DNA of 20,473 bases, from the NCBI GenBank assembly GCA_005889025.1, contig VBCZ01000163.1:3108-23580 (forward strand). The letters are read 5' to 3'. The translations under genes were made by a program, and so were the position numbers. A model generated the notes under the pieces. The model made no database searches, had not been told where the DNA came from, and was given only the letters and a program-made list of their open reading frames with translations. This DNA comes from Betaproteobacteria bacterium (GTDB taxonomy: Bacteria > Pseudomonadota > Gammaproteobacteria > Burkholderiales > Casimicrobiaceae). Shown here piece after piece: positions 13,965 to 20,473 of this stretch. Each line of letters begins with the position of its first letter. Position 1 is the first letter of the stretch.

Positions 13965-14728
13965 ATTGCCATGAAGCGGCGCCGTTGATCTCGGCATTTG
14001 CCGACGGAGAGATCGACCGCGTGCAAAGCCGCGACATCAAGACGCATTTGGAGGGGTGTCCCGACTGCGGGAAGAAGCACCGGGACATCCTCGATCTGCG
14101 ATCGAGGCTCCGCGCGGAAGTACCCTACTTCACGGCTCCGCCAGCGCTGCGTGCGCGGATCGGAGATTTGCCCAGGACAACGCCGACACGTTCGGCGGAC
14201 CGCGTCGAACGCGGCCGGTGGCGTTGGCTTCTGAGTGGCGCGCTGGCAGGATGTGCCGCCACGGTCCTCGCCTGGATTGTCGGCACATCGGTGCTGACCT
14301 GGCGCGCAAACGAGGATTTCGTGGCGCAGGCGGTGCAAGCCCACGTCCGCGCGGCGCTCAACAATCACCTGATCGAGGTTGCTTCGTCCGATCAACACAC
14401 CGTGAAGCCGTGGCTTTCCGCCCGCCTGGACTACTCGCCGCCCGTACCGGACCTTTCGAGAGACGGATTCACTCTTACCGGCGCCAGGCTCGAGTACCTC
14501 GCGGGGCGCTCTGTCGCCACGCTGGTGTATCGCTATCGCGACCACACGATCGATGTTTTCGTTCGTCCCGAATCCAGCGGAGCGCCTCCATCGGCGCCGC
14601 GCACGGTGCGCGGGTTCAACGCCGCGCACGCGACGGGATCGGGGATGAGCTGGCTCGCGGTTTCGGACTTGAACCCCGAAGCGCTCGCAGGCTTTGTCGG
14701 CCGGATCGCCCGCGGTCCGGACCAATAG
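13961..14728 (+). CDS. Membrane anti-sigma factor with zinc-finger (zf-HC2) domain
   Basis: The 255-residue protein starts with an anti-sigma zinc-binding domain: H29-x3-C33-x2-C36 (HLEGCPDCG), with C3 or H4 as a possible further ligand. A positively charged stretch and one membrane helix follow (about 89-112, LLSGALAGCAATVLAWIVGTS). The rest, about 115-255, should lie in the periplasm and contains YLAGRSVATLVYRYRDHTIDVFV, a pattern common in this anti-sigma group. It would hold the ECF factor at the membrane until a periplasmic signal acts. Its ATG overlaps the sigma stop codon by ATGA, the usual arrangement for such pairs. The signal is unknown; a redox or copper stimulus is suggested only by the divergent cupredoxin gene. 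Confidence 0.88.
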   Translation: MNCHEAAPLISAFADGEIDRVQSRDIKTHLEGCPDCGKKHRDILDLRSRLRAEVPYFTAPPALRARIGDLPRTTPTRSADRVERGRWRWLLSGALAGCAATVLAWIVGTSVLTWRANEDFVAQAVQAHVRAALNNHLIEVASSDQHTVKPWLSARLDYSPPVPDLSRDGFTLTGARLEYLAGRSVATLVYRYRDHTIDVFVRPESSGAPPSAPRTVRGFNAAHATGSGMSWLAVSDLNPEALAGFVGRIARGPDQ

Positions 14729-14755
14729 CGGCTTGCCGTACACCCTGTGCAACCC

Positions 14756-14781
14756 AAAGCGGCCGCAAGCGGCCGCTTTTT
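14756..14781 (+). terminator. Intrinsic terminator after the sigma/anti-sigma operon
   Basis: AAAGCGGCCG (14756-14765) pairs with CGGCCGCTTT (14770-14779) around a CAAG loop, followed by further T. It lies 27 bp after the anti-sigma stop codon and separates that operon from the PAP2 gene. Confidence 0.88.
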
Positions 14782-14844
14782 CATTGCAATTCGAGTAGGG
14801 CTCCCGTAAAGGCGCGCTCCAGAGCCGGCGACTGCGATGGCGCG

Positions 14845-15567
14845 ATGAATAGTCGTGGGTGCTTGCCAGACACCGCAAGTTCGCTCACCCTCGCGGTGCG
14901 GCCCGGGAGCCTAAGAATCGAAACCGAACAACGCAGGGCTTTGCTTGTTTTTCTTGCCGCCACCGCGGGATTTGCGGCGATCACCGCAGCCATGCTTTTG
15001 GGCGATACCCTCGACGCGCTGGATGTCATGGCGAGCACATGGCTGCACGCTCATCCCCTGTCGCTTTTCACCCAAGCGATGATCGCGGTGAGCTTCCTCG
15101 GCGCGCCGTCCACGCTGATGCCGGTTTCACTTTTAATCGCACTCTTTCTCGCGTTCCGGCAGCGCTTCGGCGAATCGTGGGCACTCCTTGCAATCGTTCT
15201 TGGCGGCAATCTGCTCAACTATTATCTGAAGCAGCTGATCCAGCGCGGACGTCCCGTATTCGACGATCCGATCCTCACGCTGCCGACCTACAGCTTTCCG
15301 AGCGGACACGCGATGGCATCGACCGTCTTCTATGGCTTGTTGGCGGTCTATGCCGCGACCGCCCGCAGGCAATTCATCGATCGTCGAACGGCTGTCTTCG
15401 GTGCCGCGACGATGATCATGCTGGTTTGCTTCAGCCGTATATACCTCGGACTGCATTACCTCAGCGACATAAGCGCTGGCATGATGGAGGGAATCGCATG
15501 GTTGGCGCTGTGCACGATGGCAGTGCGTTCCCGTCGGGACCGCTGGCCCGGTCTTCCGCGCCTGTGA
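14845..15567 (+). CDS. PAP2-family membrane phosphatase
   Basis: The 240-residue integral membrane protein carries the complete acid-phosphatase signature: K-x6-RP (KQLIQRGRP), PSGH (SFPSGHAMAST) and SR-x5-H-x3-D (SRIYLGLHYLSD). Hydrophobic segments include LLVFLAATAGFAAITAAMLL, TLMPVSLLIALFLAF, WALLAIVLGGNLL and AVFGAATMIMLVCF. Proteins of this family dephosphorylate lipid phosphates such as phosphatidate or undecaprenyl diphosphate on the outer face of the inner membrane. The ATG at 14845-14847 leaves a 30-residue N-terminal tail before the first helix; its ribosome-binding site is weak. The last codons overlap the following lipid kinase gene (GTGA), so kinase and phosphatase are probably made together. 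Which lipid is used cannot be told. Confidence 0.88.
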   Translation: MNSRGCLPDTASSLTLAVRPGSLRIETEQRRALLVFLAATAGFAAITAAMLLGDTLDALDVMASTWLHAHPLSLFTQAMIAVSFLGAPSTLMPVSLLIALFLAFRQRFGESWALLAIVLGGNLLNYYLKQLIQRGRPVFDDPILTLPTYSFPSGHAMASTVFYGLLAVYAATARRQFIDRRTAVFGAATMIMLVCFSRIYLGLHYLSDISAGMMEGIAWLALCTMAVRSRRDRWPGLPRL

Positions 15568-16472
15568 GCACGGCTATCCGCGTCGTTGTCAACGCGGCCG
15601 CCGGCACGGCCGCGCAACGAGATGTTGTCGCGGGGCTCGCCGCGCACTTCGATTACGCCGGCGTCAAAGTGGAAGTCGAGCGCGTCGAACCCGGCGCCGA
15701 GCTCATCACGGCATTACGTCGCGCAGTCTCGGCGCGGCCACAAATCATCGTCATCGGCGGCGGGGACGGAACGCTCAACTCGGCCGCGCAACTGATGGTC
15801 GGAACCGGTATAACGCTGGGGATTCTTCCTCTCGGAACGCTGAATCATTTCGCCAAGGACCTTCACGTCCCACTCGATATCACGGCGGCGGTGAAAAACA
15901 TCGCGACCGGTCGTATCGCAACGATCGACGTGGGCATGGTCAACGACCGCTATTTTCTGAACAATTCCGGGCTCGGCCTGTATCCGCGGGTAGTACGCAA
16001 GCGCGACGTCGAGCGCCATCGCCTCCGCCTGGGCAAATGGCCTGCGTTCGTCTTCGCCGCGCACAGCGTGCTGCGGCGGTATCCGTTTCTGGATGTGCGG
16101 CTGAGCGTCGACGGCATGGGGATCGCGCGCCGGACACCGTTCGTGTTCATCGGCAATAATCGCTATGAGATGGAGGGTTTCCGAATCGGCACCCGGGATT
16201 GTCTGGACCGCGGAGAGCTCAGCCTCTACGTGGCGAATCGTGCCACCCGCCTGGGCCTGCTCAAGCTGGCGTTGCGCGCGTTGTTCAGGAGGCTCGATCA
16301 AACGCGGGATTTCGAGACCGTGTGCGCGAAGGAAATCGCTATCGATACGGGTCGACGGCGATTGCACGTCGCGACCGACGGCGAGGTCTCCATCATGCCG
16401 ACGCCGCTTCGGTACAGTGTGCTCCCGGGAGCGCTTTCGGTTATCGTTCCCACAACCGAGATCGCGATCTAG
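15564..16472 (+). CDS. Diacylglycerol kinase-family lipid kinase (DagK/YegS type)
   Basis: The 302-residue protein starts at a GTG that overlaps the PAP2 stop codon. The N-terminal nucleotide-binding domain shows AIRVVVNAAAGTAA (2-17), the family signature IIVIGGGDGTLNSAAQ and the LGILPLGTLNHFAKDL motif, both typical of DAGKc domains. The C-terminal beta-sandwich domain covers roughly the second half (FLNNSGLGLYPRVV, then FVFIGNNRYEMEGF and LHVATDGEV). Such enzymes phosphorylate diacylglycerol or a related lipid alcohol with ATP. Together with the PAP2 phosphatase upstream they could interconvert a lipid and its phosphate. The YegS-like family also includes proteins of unknown substrate, so no gene symbol is given. 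Confidence 0.88.
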   Translation: MSTAIRVVVNAAAGTAAQRDVVAGLAAHFDYAGVKVEVERVEPGAELITALRRAVSARPQIIVIGGGDGTLNSAAQLMVGTGITLGILPLGTLNHFAKDLHVPLDITAAVKNIATGRIATIDVGMVNDRYFLNNSGLGLYPRVVRKRDVERHRLRLGKWPAFVFAAHSVLRRYPFLDVRLSVDGMGIARRTPFVFIGNNRYEMEGFRIGTRDCLDRGELSLYVANRATRLGLLKLALRALFRRLDQTRDFETVCAKEIAIDTGRRRLHVATDGEVSIMPTPLRYSVLPGALSVIVPTTEIAI

Positions 16473-16739
16473 CTTCCGTACTGAGCTTCGCGGAAATGAC
16501 TGAGAATCGGCAAAGCGCAGCCCTCAGTCCATCCCCATGCCTTCTCCGCCGCCAACCTCGCCCCCTCTCTCCCGCCCTCACCCCCGCCCCTCTCCCACGG
16601 AGAGAGGGGATATTTGTGCGGCTTCGCCGATCCATCGGCTGGAGGGGAGATTCGTGCGGCTTCGCCGATCGATCGGCTCGAGGGGAGCGTCGTGACGGAA
16701 ATGGTGGTCAACCCTTTCCGTAAGACTCAGTAGCTGCCA
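16473..16739. repeat. Repeat-rich intergenic region: hairpin element and 38-bp tandem repeat
   Basis: This gap of 267 bp holds no gene. The C-rich part (16561-16610) contains CCCCTCTC (16587-16594) pairing with GAGAGGGG (16602-16609). The motif CTCACCCCCGCCCCTCTCCC resembles a dispersed extragenic repeat seen in many Proteobacteria. Two direct repeats follow, 16613-16650 and 16651-16688, with a period of 38 bp and only a few differences. Each contains GCCGATC-x-ATCGGC, which in the second copy is a perfect 14-bp palindrome (GCCGATCGATCGGC). No U-rich terminator is seen. Confidence 0.7.
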
Positions 16740-17594
16740 ATGCGCACAGTGGTCCATCTTTCGGATCTGCACTTCGGCCGGACCGACGACACGCTGCTTG
16801 ACCCGCTTGTCTCGACGATTCGCGCACTCGCGCCGGACGTGATCGCGGTCTCGGGCGATCTTACCCAGCGTGCACGGCGCGCGCAGTTTCAGGCGGCGCG
16901 CGCTTTTCTCGACCTCCTGCCGGCGCCAAAGATCATCGTGCCGGGCAATCACGACGTTCCGCTCTACAACGTCTTCCATCGCTTTTTTCGGCCGCTTGAA
17001 AGGTATCGTCAATACATAACCTACGATCTGCCGCCCTACAATGCCGACCAGGAGATCGCGGTATTGGGCATCAATACCGCGCGCTCGCTCACGTTCAAGG
17101 GTGGACGCATCAATCCGGCTCAGATCGCCGACGCCCAGCAGCGCCTTTGCTCTGCGCCCCCGGAGATCGTCAAGATCATCGTGACGCATCACCCGTTCGA
17201 CCTTCCCGCGGGCTTCGAATCCAGCGAGCGTGTCGGTCGGGCAAAAATAGCGATGGACATGCTGTTCTCGTGCAAGTGCGACTTGCTGCTTGCGGGTCAC
17301 CTCCATGTGAGCGAAGCAGACATCACGCCCATGCGATTTGTCGATCGCGAGCACGGCGTGATCATCGTCCAGGCGGGCACGGCGACGTCGACCCGCGCCC
17401 GCGGCGAGACCAATTCGTTCAACGCGATCGTCATCGAGCGACAGCGGATCGACGTCCGGCGTTTTGGGTGGATACCGACGGCAGGCGCGTTCCAGCACGT
17501 GTCGACTGAAACATTCGCGCGCACTGCGGGCGGCTGGCGCCAAGTCGGCGTCGAAGAGCACCATGAATCGAGCACGCGGCCGACTCCGCGGTAA
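16740..17594 (+). CDS. Calcineurin-like metallophosphoesterase
   Basis: The 284-residue cytoplasmic enzyme shows all motifs of the two-metal phosphoesterase fold: D9 and H11 (LSDLHFG), D40 (SGDLTQR), N70-H71-D72 (GNHD), H150-H151 (VTHHPF) and G186-H187-x-H189 (GHLH). It resembles the CpdA/Icc group and hydrolyses a phosphomonoester or phosphodiester that cannot be named from sequence. Genes of this type are often found close to DAGK-family lipid kinases, as here, which suggests a shared role in lipid or phosphate metabolism. The ATG lies right after the repeat region and has no strong ribosome-binding site, so expression may depend on its own promoter. It ends 55 bp before the tRNA promoter. 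Confidence 0.9.
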   Translation: MRTVVHLSDLHFGRTDDTLLDPLVSTIRALAPDVIAVSGDLTQRARRAQFQAARAFLDLLPAPKIIVPGNHDVPLYNVFHRFFRPLERYRQYITYDLPPYNADQEIAVLGINTARSLTFKGGRINPAQIADAQQRLCSAPPEIVKIIVTHHPFDLPAGFESSERVGRAKIAMDMLFSCKCDLLLAGHLHVSEADITPMRFVDREHGVIIVQAGTATSTRARGETNSFNAIVIERQRIDVRRFGWIPTAGAFQHVSTETFARTAGGWRQVGVEEHHESSTRPTPR

Positions 17595-17649
17595 GCGATG
17601 AAGACGCCGTGACGCCACTGACTGACGATTCCGCGGCGGGAGCGAACGG

Positions 17650-17655
17650 TATAAT
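17650..17655 (+). promoter_or_regulatory. -10 box of the first tRNA-Ser gene
   Basis: A perfect TATAAT lies 9 bp before the first base of the tRNA. No good -35 hexamer is present at 17 bp, which is common for strong GC-rich tRNA promoters with upstream elements. Confidence 0.65.
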
Positions 17656-17664
17656 TGCACGATC

Positions 17665-17752
17665 GGAGAGGTGGCCGAGTGGCCGAAGGCGCCTGACTCG
17701 AAATCAGGTATACGGCAACGTATCGTGGGTTCGAATCCCACCCTCTCCGCCA
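17665..17752 (+). tRNA. tRNA-Ser (anticodon CGA)
   Basis: The 88-nt sequence folds as a class II tRNA. The acceptor GGAGAGG (17665-17671) pairs with CCTCTCC (17742-17748), followed by discriminator G and an encoded CCA (17750-17752). The anticodon stem CCTGA/TCAGG encloses the loop CTCGAAA, giving anticodon CGA at 17699-17701, which reads the serine codon UCG. A long variable arm (TATACGGCAACGTATC) and a T-loop TTCGAAT are present, as expected for tRNA-Ser. Confidence 0.97.
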
Positions 17753-17934
17753 TGCGGTTGCACTACGACATGAGAGGGTGGGTGAGAACCCGCTGGTTCG
17801 CGGAGGCATGCTCGTTATTCAAGCATGCCGGAGGACAGCCGAAGGCTGGTCGCGAGCGCAGTGAGCGATGGCGGGATCGCCGTAAGGCGAGACCGACACA
17901 ATCCCACCGTCTCCGCCAATTGGAAAATTCCGCC
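17753..17934 (+). repeat. Structured inter-tRNA element with duplicated tRNA-Ser 3' end
   Basis: The 182 bp between the two tRNA genes contain no gene. The last 19 bases of the tRNA (17734-17752) recur with one mismatch at 17900-17918. The left part GAGAGGGTGGG (17772-17782) is nearly complementary to CCCACCGTCTC (17903-17913), 10 of 11 pairs, and closes a block of about 142 nt. Inside are hairpins: GAACC/GGTTC (17786-17799), GGCATGCT/AGCATGCC (17805-17829), GACAGCC/GGCTGGTC with one bulge (17834-17851), TCGC/GCGA (17850-17868) and TCGCC-GTAA-GGCGA with a GNRA loop (17877-17890). It could be a mobile-element scar, a decayed tRNA-Ser with a large insertion, or a structured RNA cut from the same transcript. 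Confidence 0.6.
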
Positions 17935-18027
<93 letters not shown>

Positions 18028-18210
18028 ATTACACCGGTTGATGTTCGGCGCGCATGTTCCCAAGCACGACATCTACCGATTCTGGGCGATCCGGAGCAGG
18101 CTTTCGCATCAATCGAACGCGATCTTCACCGCTGACAACCCGAATGTCCACTCGCTCCCAAAAGCGCGCCCATCCGGCCACACGCGGTAACCTGCGCATC
18201 GGCGATCAGG

Positions 18211-19128
18211 AACGCGATCACGATCATCGCGCTGTCGCAGAGCAATCCATTGAAAGCGGTGGCGGAGCTCGTCGAGAACAGCATCCATGCCCGCGCGAAA
18301 ACGATCGTCATCACGCGCGGCAAGGACAAGGGACAGCATTACCTGCGGGTCAAGGACGACGGCGAGGGCGTGCGCCGGAACGCCGACGGTGAGCCGGATT
18401 TCCATTATGTCGCCACCCATGTCTGCGATTCGATCAAACGGCGGCTCAAGACGCAGGGCACGCAGGGATTGCAGGGCGAGTTCGGCATCGGCCTGCTCTC
18501 CTTCTGGACCCTAGGTGAAGATCTTCTGCTGACTTCGGCGGGCGACGACGGACGCGCCTGGCAGATGCATCTTCGCAAAGGCGACCCGAGCTACCGCATC
18601 ACCCTGCGTCCGGCGCTCTTTCCCGAGCCGGGAACCGAAGTGCTGATCCGCGGCATCCTGCCAGGCATCAAGAACTTTAGCGGCGAGAAGATCCAGTGAT
18701 ACCTCGCCTCGGAGCTGCGGGATCGGATTCGTCATTCAGGCGTCGCGATCCGCGTCGTCGACCGGACCGCGCGGGCGGAGTTCAAGGTTGAGCCGCGGCA
18801 GTTCGAGGGGCGGCTCCTGCACGAGCTTCAAAACACGCTGCCGAAGCAAAGCGAGGTCTACGCCGAGCTCTACTTGCACACGCATGCGCCAGCCAACGCG
18901 GTGTCGCTCTATCGCTCGGGCACGCGCGTACTCGAAAACATCGCGGAGCTCGAAGCCTTTGCGCGCCCGCCCTGGACGAGCGGCTATGTGCAAGGGATCG
19001 TCGATGCGCCGTATCTCAACCTGACGCCGGGGACGCGGCTCGGCGTCATCCACGATGCCGCGCTCGCGCGTCTGGCCGATGAGCTCGCGCCGCTCGAGAC
19101 GCGGCTTGCCAAGATCATCGAAGACTAG
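18211..19128 (+). pseudogene. Decayed GHKL/HSP90-like ATPase gene with in-frame TGA
   Basis: One frame encodes family-like protein on both sides of a TGA at 18697-18699. The first part has the ATP-binding N-box ELVENSIHA, the G1 box VKDDGEGV and the G2 glycine motif GEFGIGLLSFW, as in HATPase_c_3 proteins. After the stop the same frame continues without break: YLASELRDRIRHSGVAIRVV, then SLYRSGTRVLENIAELEAF and DAPYLNLTPGTRLGVIHDAALA. The junction reads KIQ-stop-YLASE; a change of CGA (Arg) to TGA would explain it. No ATG, and no GTG or TTG before the N-box apart from a TTG at 18250, provides a family-like start, so the 5' end is also damaged. The 3' end (LAKIIED) is probably shorter than in relatives. 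The frame is open back to 18136 but with unrecognised sequence. I call it a pseudogene rather than a recoded gene. Confidence 0.75.
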
Positions 19129-19159
19129 CAGCCGTTGGACTGACGGGCCCCGTCCCGGA

Positions 19160-19561
19160 TCACGCGAATGCTATGCCGGCCTTTCGTGCGGCTTCGACGA
19201 GTGGGCCATCCTTCGCGGCCAACGGAAGTTCGAGCCGCATCGCGAGCTCGAAATAGGCGGCATCGTAGGCGGACAGCGCGTAGCGCCGGCACATCGACGC
19301 GATCGTTCTCGCCGTCGGCGGCGTTCTGTCAGTCACCAGATCGAGCGCCTCGAACTCGGTGAGAATGTCGCCGATCGCAGCAGGCGTTATCTTGCGACGA
19401 TGTGCAAGTTTCACCAACGCGCTGGCGAGCTCGATTTGCAGAAGCGGCGGGGCGTGCAGAACTTCTCTTCCGGCGCGAGCGAGTACCTTTCGGGTGTGGG
19501 CCGCAGCCTGGCCGATGACGAACCACGCGACGACCATTGAAGCATCGACGACAAGCGCCAC
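19160..19561 (-). CDS. PIN-domain toxin, VapC-like
   Basis: The 133-residue protein is a PIN-domain ribonuclease of the VapC type. The acidic metal-binding residues are in place: D6 (LVVDASM), E44 (QIELASALV), D100 (LSAYDAAYFELA) and D118 (LAAKDGPL). VapC toxins usually cleave tRNA or rRNA and arrest growth when the antitoxin is lost. The start is a GTG that overlaps the antitoxin stop by one base (TAGTG), so both are translated together. The gene is convergent with the ATPase pseudogene, 31 bp apart. All catalytic residues are intact, so the toxin is probably active. The cognate target cannot be predicted. Confidence 0.88.
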   Translation of the reverse strand: MALVVDASMVVAWFVIGQAAAHTRKVLARAGREVLHAPPLLQIELASALVKLAHRRKITPAAIGDILTEFEALDLVTDRTPPTARTIASMCRRYALSAYDAAYFELAMRLELPLAAKDGPLVEAARKAGIAFA

Positions 19562-19800
19562 TAACGACGGCCTTCTTCGATCAGCTTGCGAATGTCGACG
19601 TCGCGGATATCGAGTTTTCTAGCAAGTGCGCGAATACGCGCCACAGCGGCGGCGCGCGATCGCTTTCGCTGCCGTTTCTCCGGGACCAGTCGCGCCACAG
19701 GCTCTCCGTGCCGGGTCAGCACCACCTCTTCGCCTGACTGAACGCGCTCGATGAGCTCCGAGAGCTTTGACCGCGCATCATAGATACCGATCCGTTCCAT
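19561..19800 (-). CDS. Phd/YefM-family antitoxin
   Basis: The 79-residue protein begins IGIYDARSKLSELIERVQSG, followed by EEVVLTRHGEPVARLVPEKR, which is the Phd/YefM DNA-binding and dimer domain. A basic helical C-terminal part (RIRALARKLDIRDVDIRKL) should wrap the toxin. It neutralises the VapC-like toxin encoded directly downstream and very likely represses the operon with it. The ATG at 19798-19800 is preceded by a palindromic operator candidate at 19808-19821. Phd-type antitoxins paired with PIN toxins are a common combination. Confidence 0.88.
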   Translation of the reverse strand: MERIGIYDARSKLSELIERVQSGEEVVLTRHGEPVARLVPEKRQRKRSRAAAVARIRALARKLDIRDVDIRKLIEEGRR

Positions 19801-19807
19801 TGTTGCC

Positions 19808-19827
19808 TCTGTCTAGACAGAATTGTA
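19808..19827 (-). promoter_or_regulatory. Toxin-antitoxin promoter and operator candidate
   Basis: TCTGTCTAGACAGA (19808-19821) is a perfect 14-bp palindrome directly downstream of a minus-strand -10 box TACAAT (19822-19827), in the position expected for the operator of an autoregulated toxin-antitoxin operon. The -35 region (about 19845-19850) does not match consensus. Confidence 0.6.
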
Positions 19828-20473
19828 TTCTAGCGGGTAGCCCGCGATGTGTCATCCTCGGGGCGGCCGAGATTGGAAGGAAGCGGAAGGAGAAGGCCCG
19901 TGGCAAGAAGTCTTGACGAAGTGTTGCACGCCTGCCGGCACAGCGGCGTGCCACGGTAAAACGACGTGCCCGCAATGGCGTCGCTCAAGGACCCTCTGGT
20001 CATCGAGCAGATCGCTACCAAACGTTCGACGCCCGCGAAGCGGTCTCCAGAGCAAATTTAGCCCTGCGTTTCAGAGGGAAGCCCTTTTTTCTGACGGAAT
20101 CGAATCCAGTCCCTCCGCCAGCAAATCCTCAAAGCTCCTCTCGCACAAGGACAGCGGCGGGTAAGGGACCGGTTCGACCAGCTGCGCGAGCAGTGCTAGC
20201 GCCACGCAAGATGCCGTGGCGAAGCGCACACATGACTCTAAAACAAGTACTCGCGCCACCTCGCTTAGCTTTTCGTAACACCGCTCAAAAGCCTTCAGTT
20301 CGCGGTTCGGCTTCAGCGGGATTCTCCGTTGAGCCGAGAAGCCAGCTCCCATCCTGGGACAGCCAACGGGATCACCGTCCGCTCTACGGCGGCAATAGTG
20401 GGAACCCGCGCTCAAACAAACGGACATGAAAGGAAAATTCGAAAACGGCTTGACAGTCGGATTGGTGTGCTAG
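19828..20473. other. Right-end region without a convincing gene
   Basis: These 646 bp contain several short open frames with none clearly coding. On the plus strand a GTG with good ribosome-binding site (19900) opens only 19 codons. The same frame later gives a 28-residue piece starting MASLKDPLVIEQIATKRS (19975-20061), which reads like a protein fragment. Base composition looks less GC-rich than the rest of the window. No rRNA, tRNA, inverted repeats of an insertion sequence or integrase was recognised. I take this as degraded accessory DNA. Confidence 0.5.
20071..20427 (-). CDS. Uncertain open reading frame (118 aa)
   Basis: The frame starts at an ATG (20425-20427) without a ribosome-binding site. 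The first 40 residues are rich in Cys, Arg and Gly and look non-coding. The later part (ELKAFERCYEKLSEVARVLV, then SLCERSFEDLLAEGLDSIP) could be helical protein. I recognise no family. It may be a remnant or chance frame. Confidence 0.2.
   Translation of the reverse strand: MSVCLSAGSHYCRRRADGDPVGCPRMGAGFSAQRRIPLKPNRELKAFERCYEKLSEVARVLVLESCVRFATASCVALALLAQLVEPVPYPPLSLCERSFEDLLAEGLDSIPSEKRASL

Noticed and set aside
16578..17753. Minus-strand frame of 391 codons starting MAERVGFEPTIRC
   Set aside because: The start is the well-known false protein obtained by translating tRNA-Ser antisense. The rest is the complement of the phosphoesterase gene and the repeat region.
17753..17918. CRISPR array or riboswitch between the tRNA genes
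   Set aside because: There are no regular repeats with spacers and no downstream gene for a riboswitch to control; the block is bounded by tRNA-derived ends.
18041..18190. Plus-strand 49-codon frame beginning MFGAHVPKHDIYRFW
   Set aside because: No ribosome-binding site and no recognised family. It may be a fragment, but support is too thin to list it as a gene.

Overview
The window looks like chromosomal DNA of a high-GC betaproteobacterium. The clues are the trmJ/cysE/iscR block next to a divergent suhB, a DUF1631 protein (a family I know mainly from Betaproteobacteria), and uniformly GC-rich third codon positions until about 19.8 kb. I cannot name a genus from sequence alone.

Layout. Positions 1-2785 are minus-strand: trmJ (tRNA methyltransferase), a zinc-ribbon membrane protein (DUF3667 type), cysE (serine acetyltransferase) and the first 48 codons of iscR, the Fe-S cluster regulator. 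Both iscR and cysE have an upstream element resembling an IscR-type promoter. suhB diverges from trmJ. Next come a secreted subtilisin-like protease with a doubled propeptide-like region and a DUF5648-like tail (3862-5979), a strong bidirectional terminator, and a large minus-strand DUF1631 protein. From 8.6 to 13.3 kb lie exported or small proteins: a cytochrome c that seems to lack its last helix, a small conserved protein, a cupin, a secreted alpha/beta hydrolase with two tandem C-terminal modules, and a YVTN beta-propeller fused to a cupredoxin. Divergent from the propeller gene is an ECF sigma factor translationally coupled to a zinc-finger anti-sigma factor. A perfect 16-bp palindrome lies between them.

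From 14.8 to 17.6 kb a PAP2 phosphatase overlaps a diacylglycerol-kinase-family lipid kinase. A calcineurin-like phosphoesterase follows after a repeat-rich gap. This is a plausible lipid phosphorylation/dephosphorylation cluster.

From 17.66 kb the character changes. Two tRNA-Ser genes (anticodons CGA and GGA) flank a structured element of about 147 bp. Its right end copies the tRNA 3' end and its left end is the inverted counterpart, with several hairpins between. After the second tRNA come a decayed GHKL-type ATPase gene (in-frame TGA), a VapBC-like toxin-antitoxin pair with a palindromic operator candidate, and about 670 bp with no convincing gene. I read this right end as a degraded accessory region next to tRNA-Ser. 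The inter-tRNA element is the observation I would look at first.
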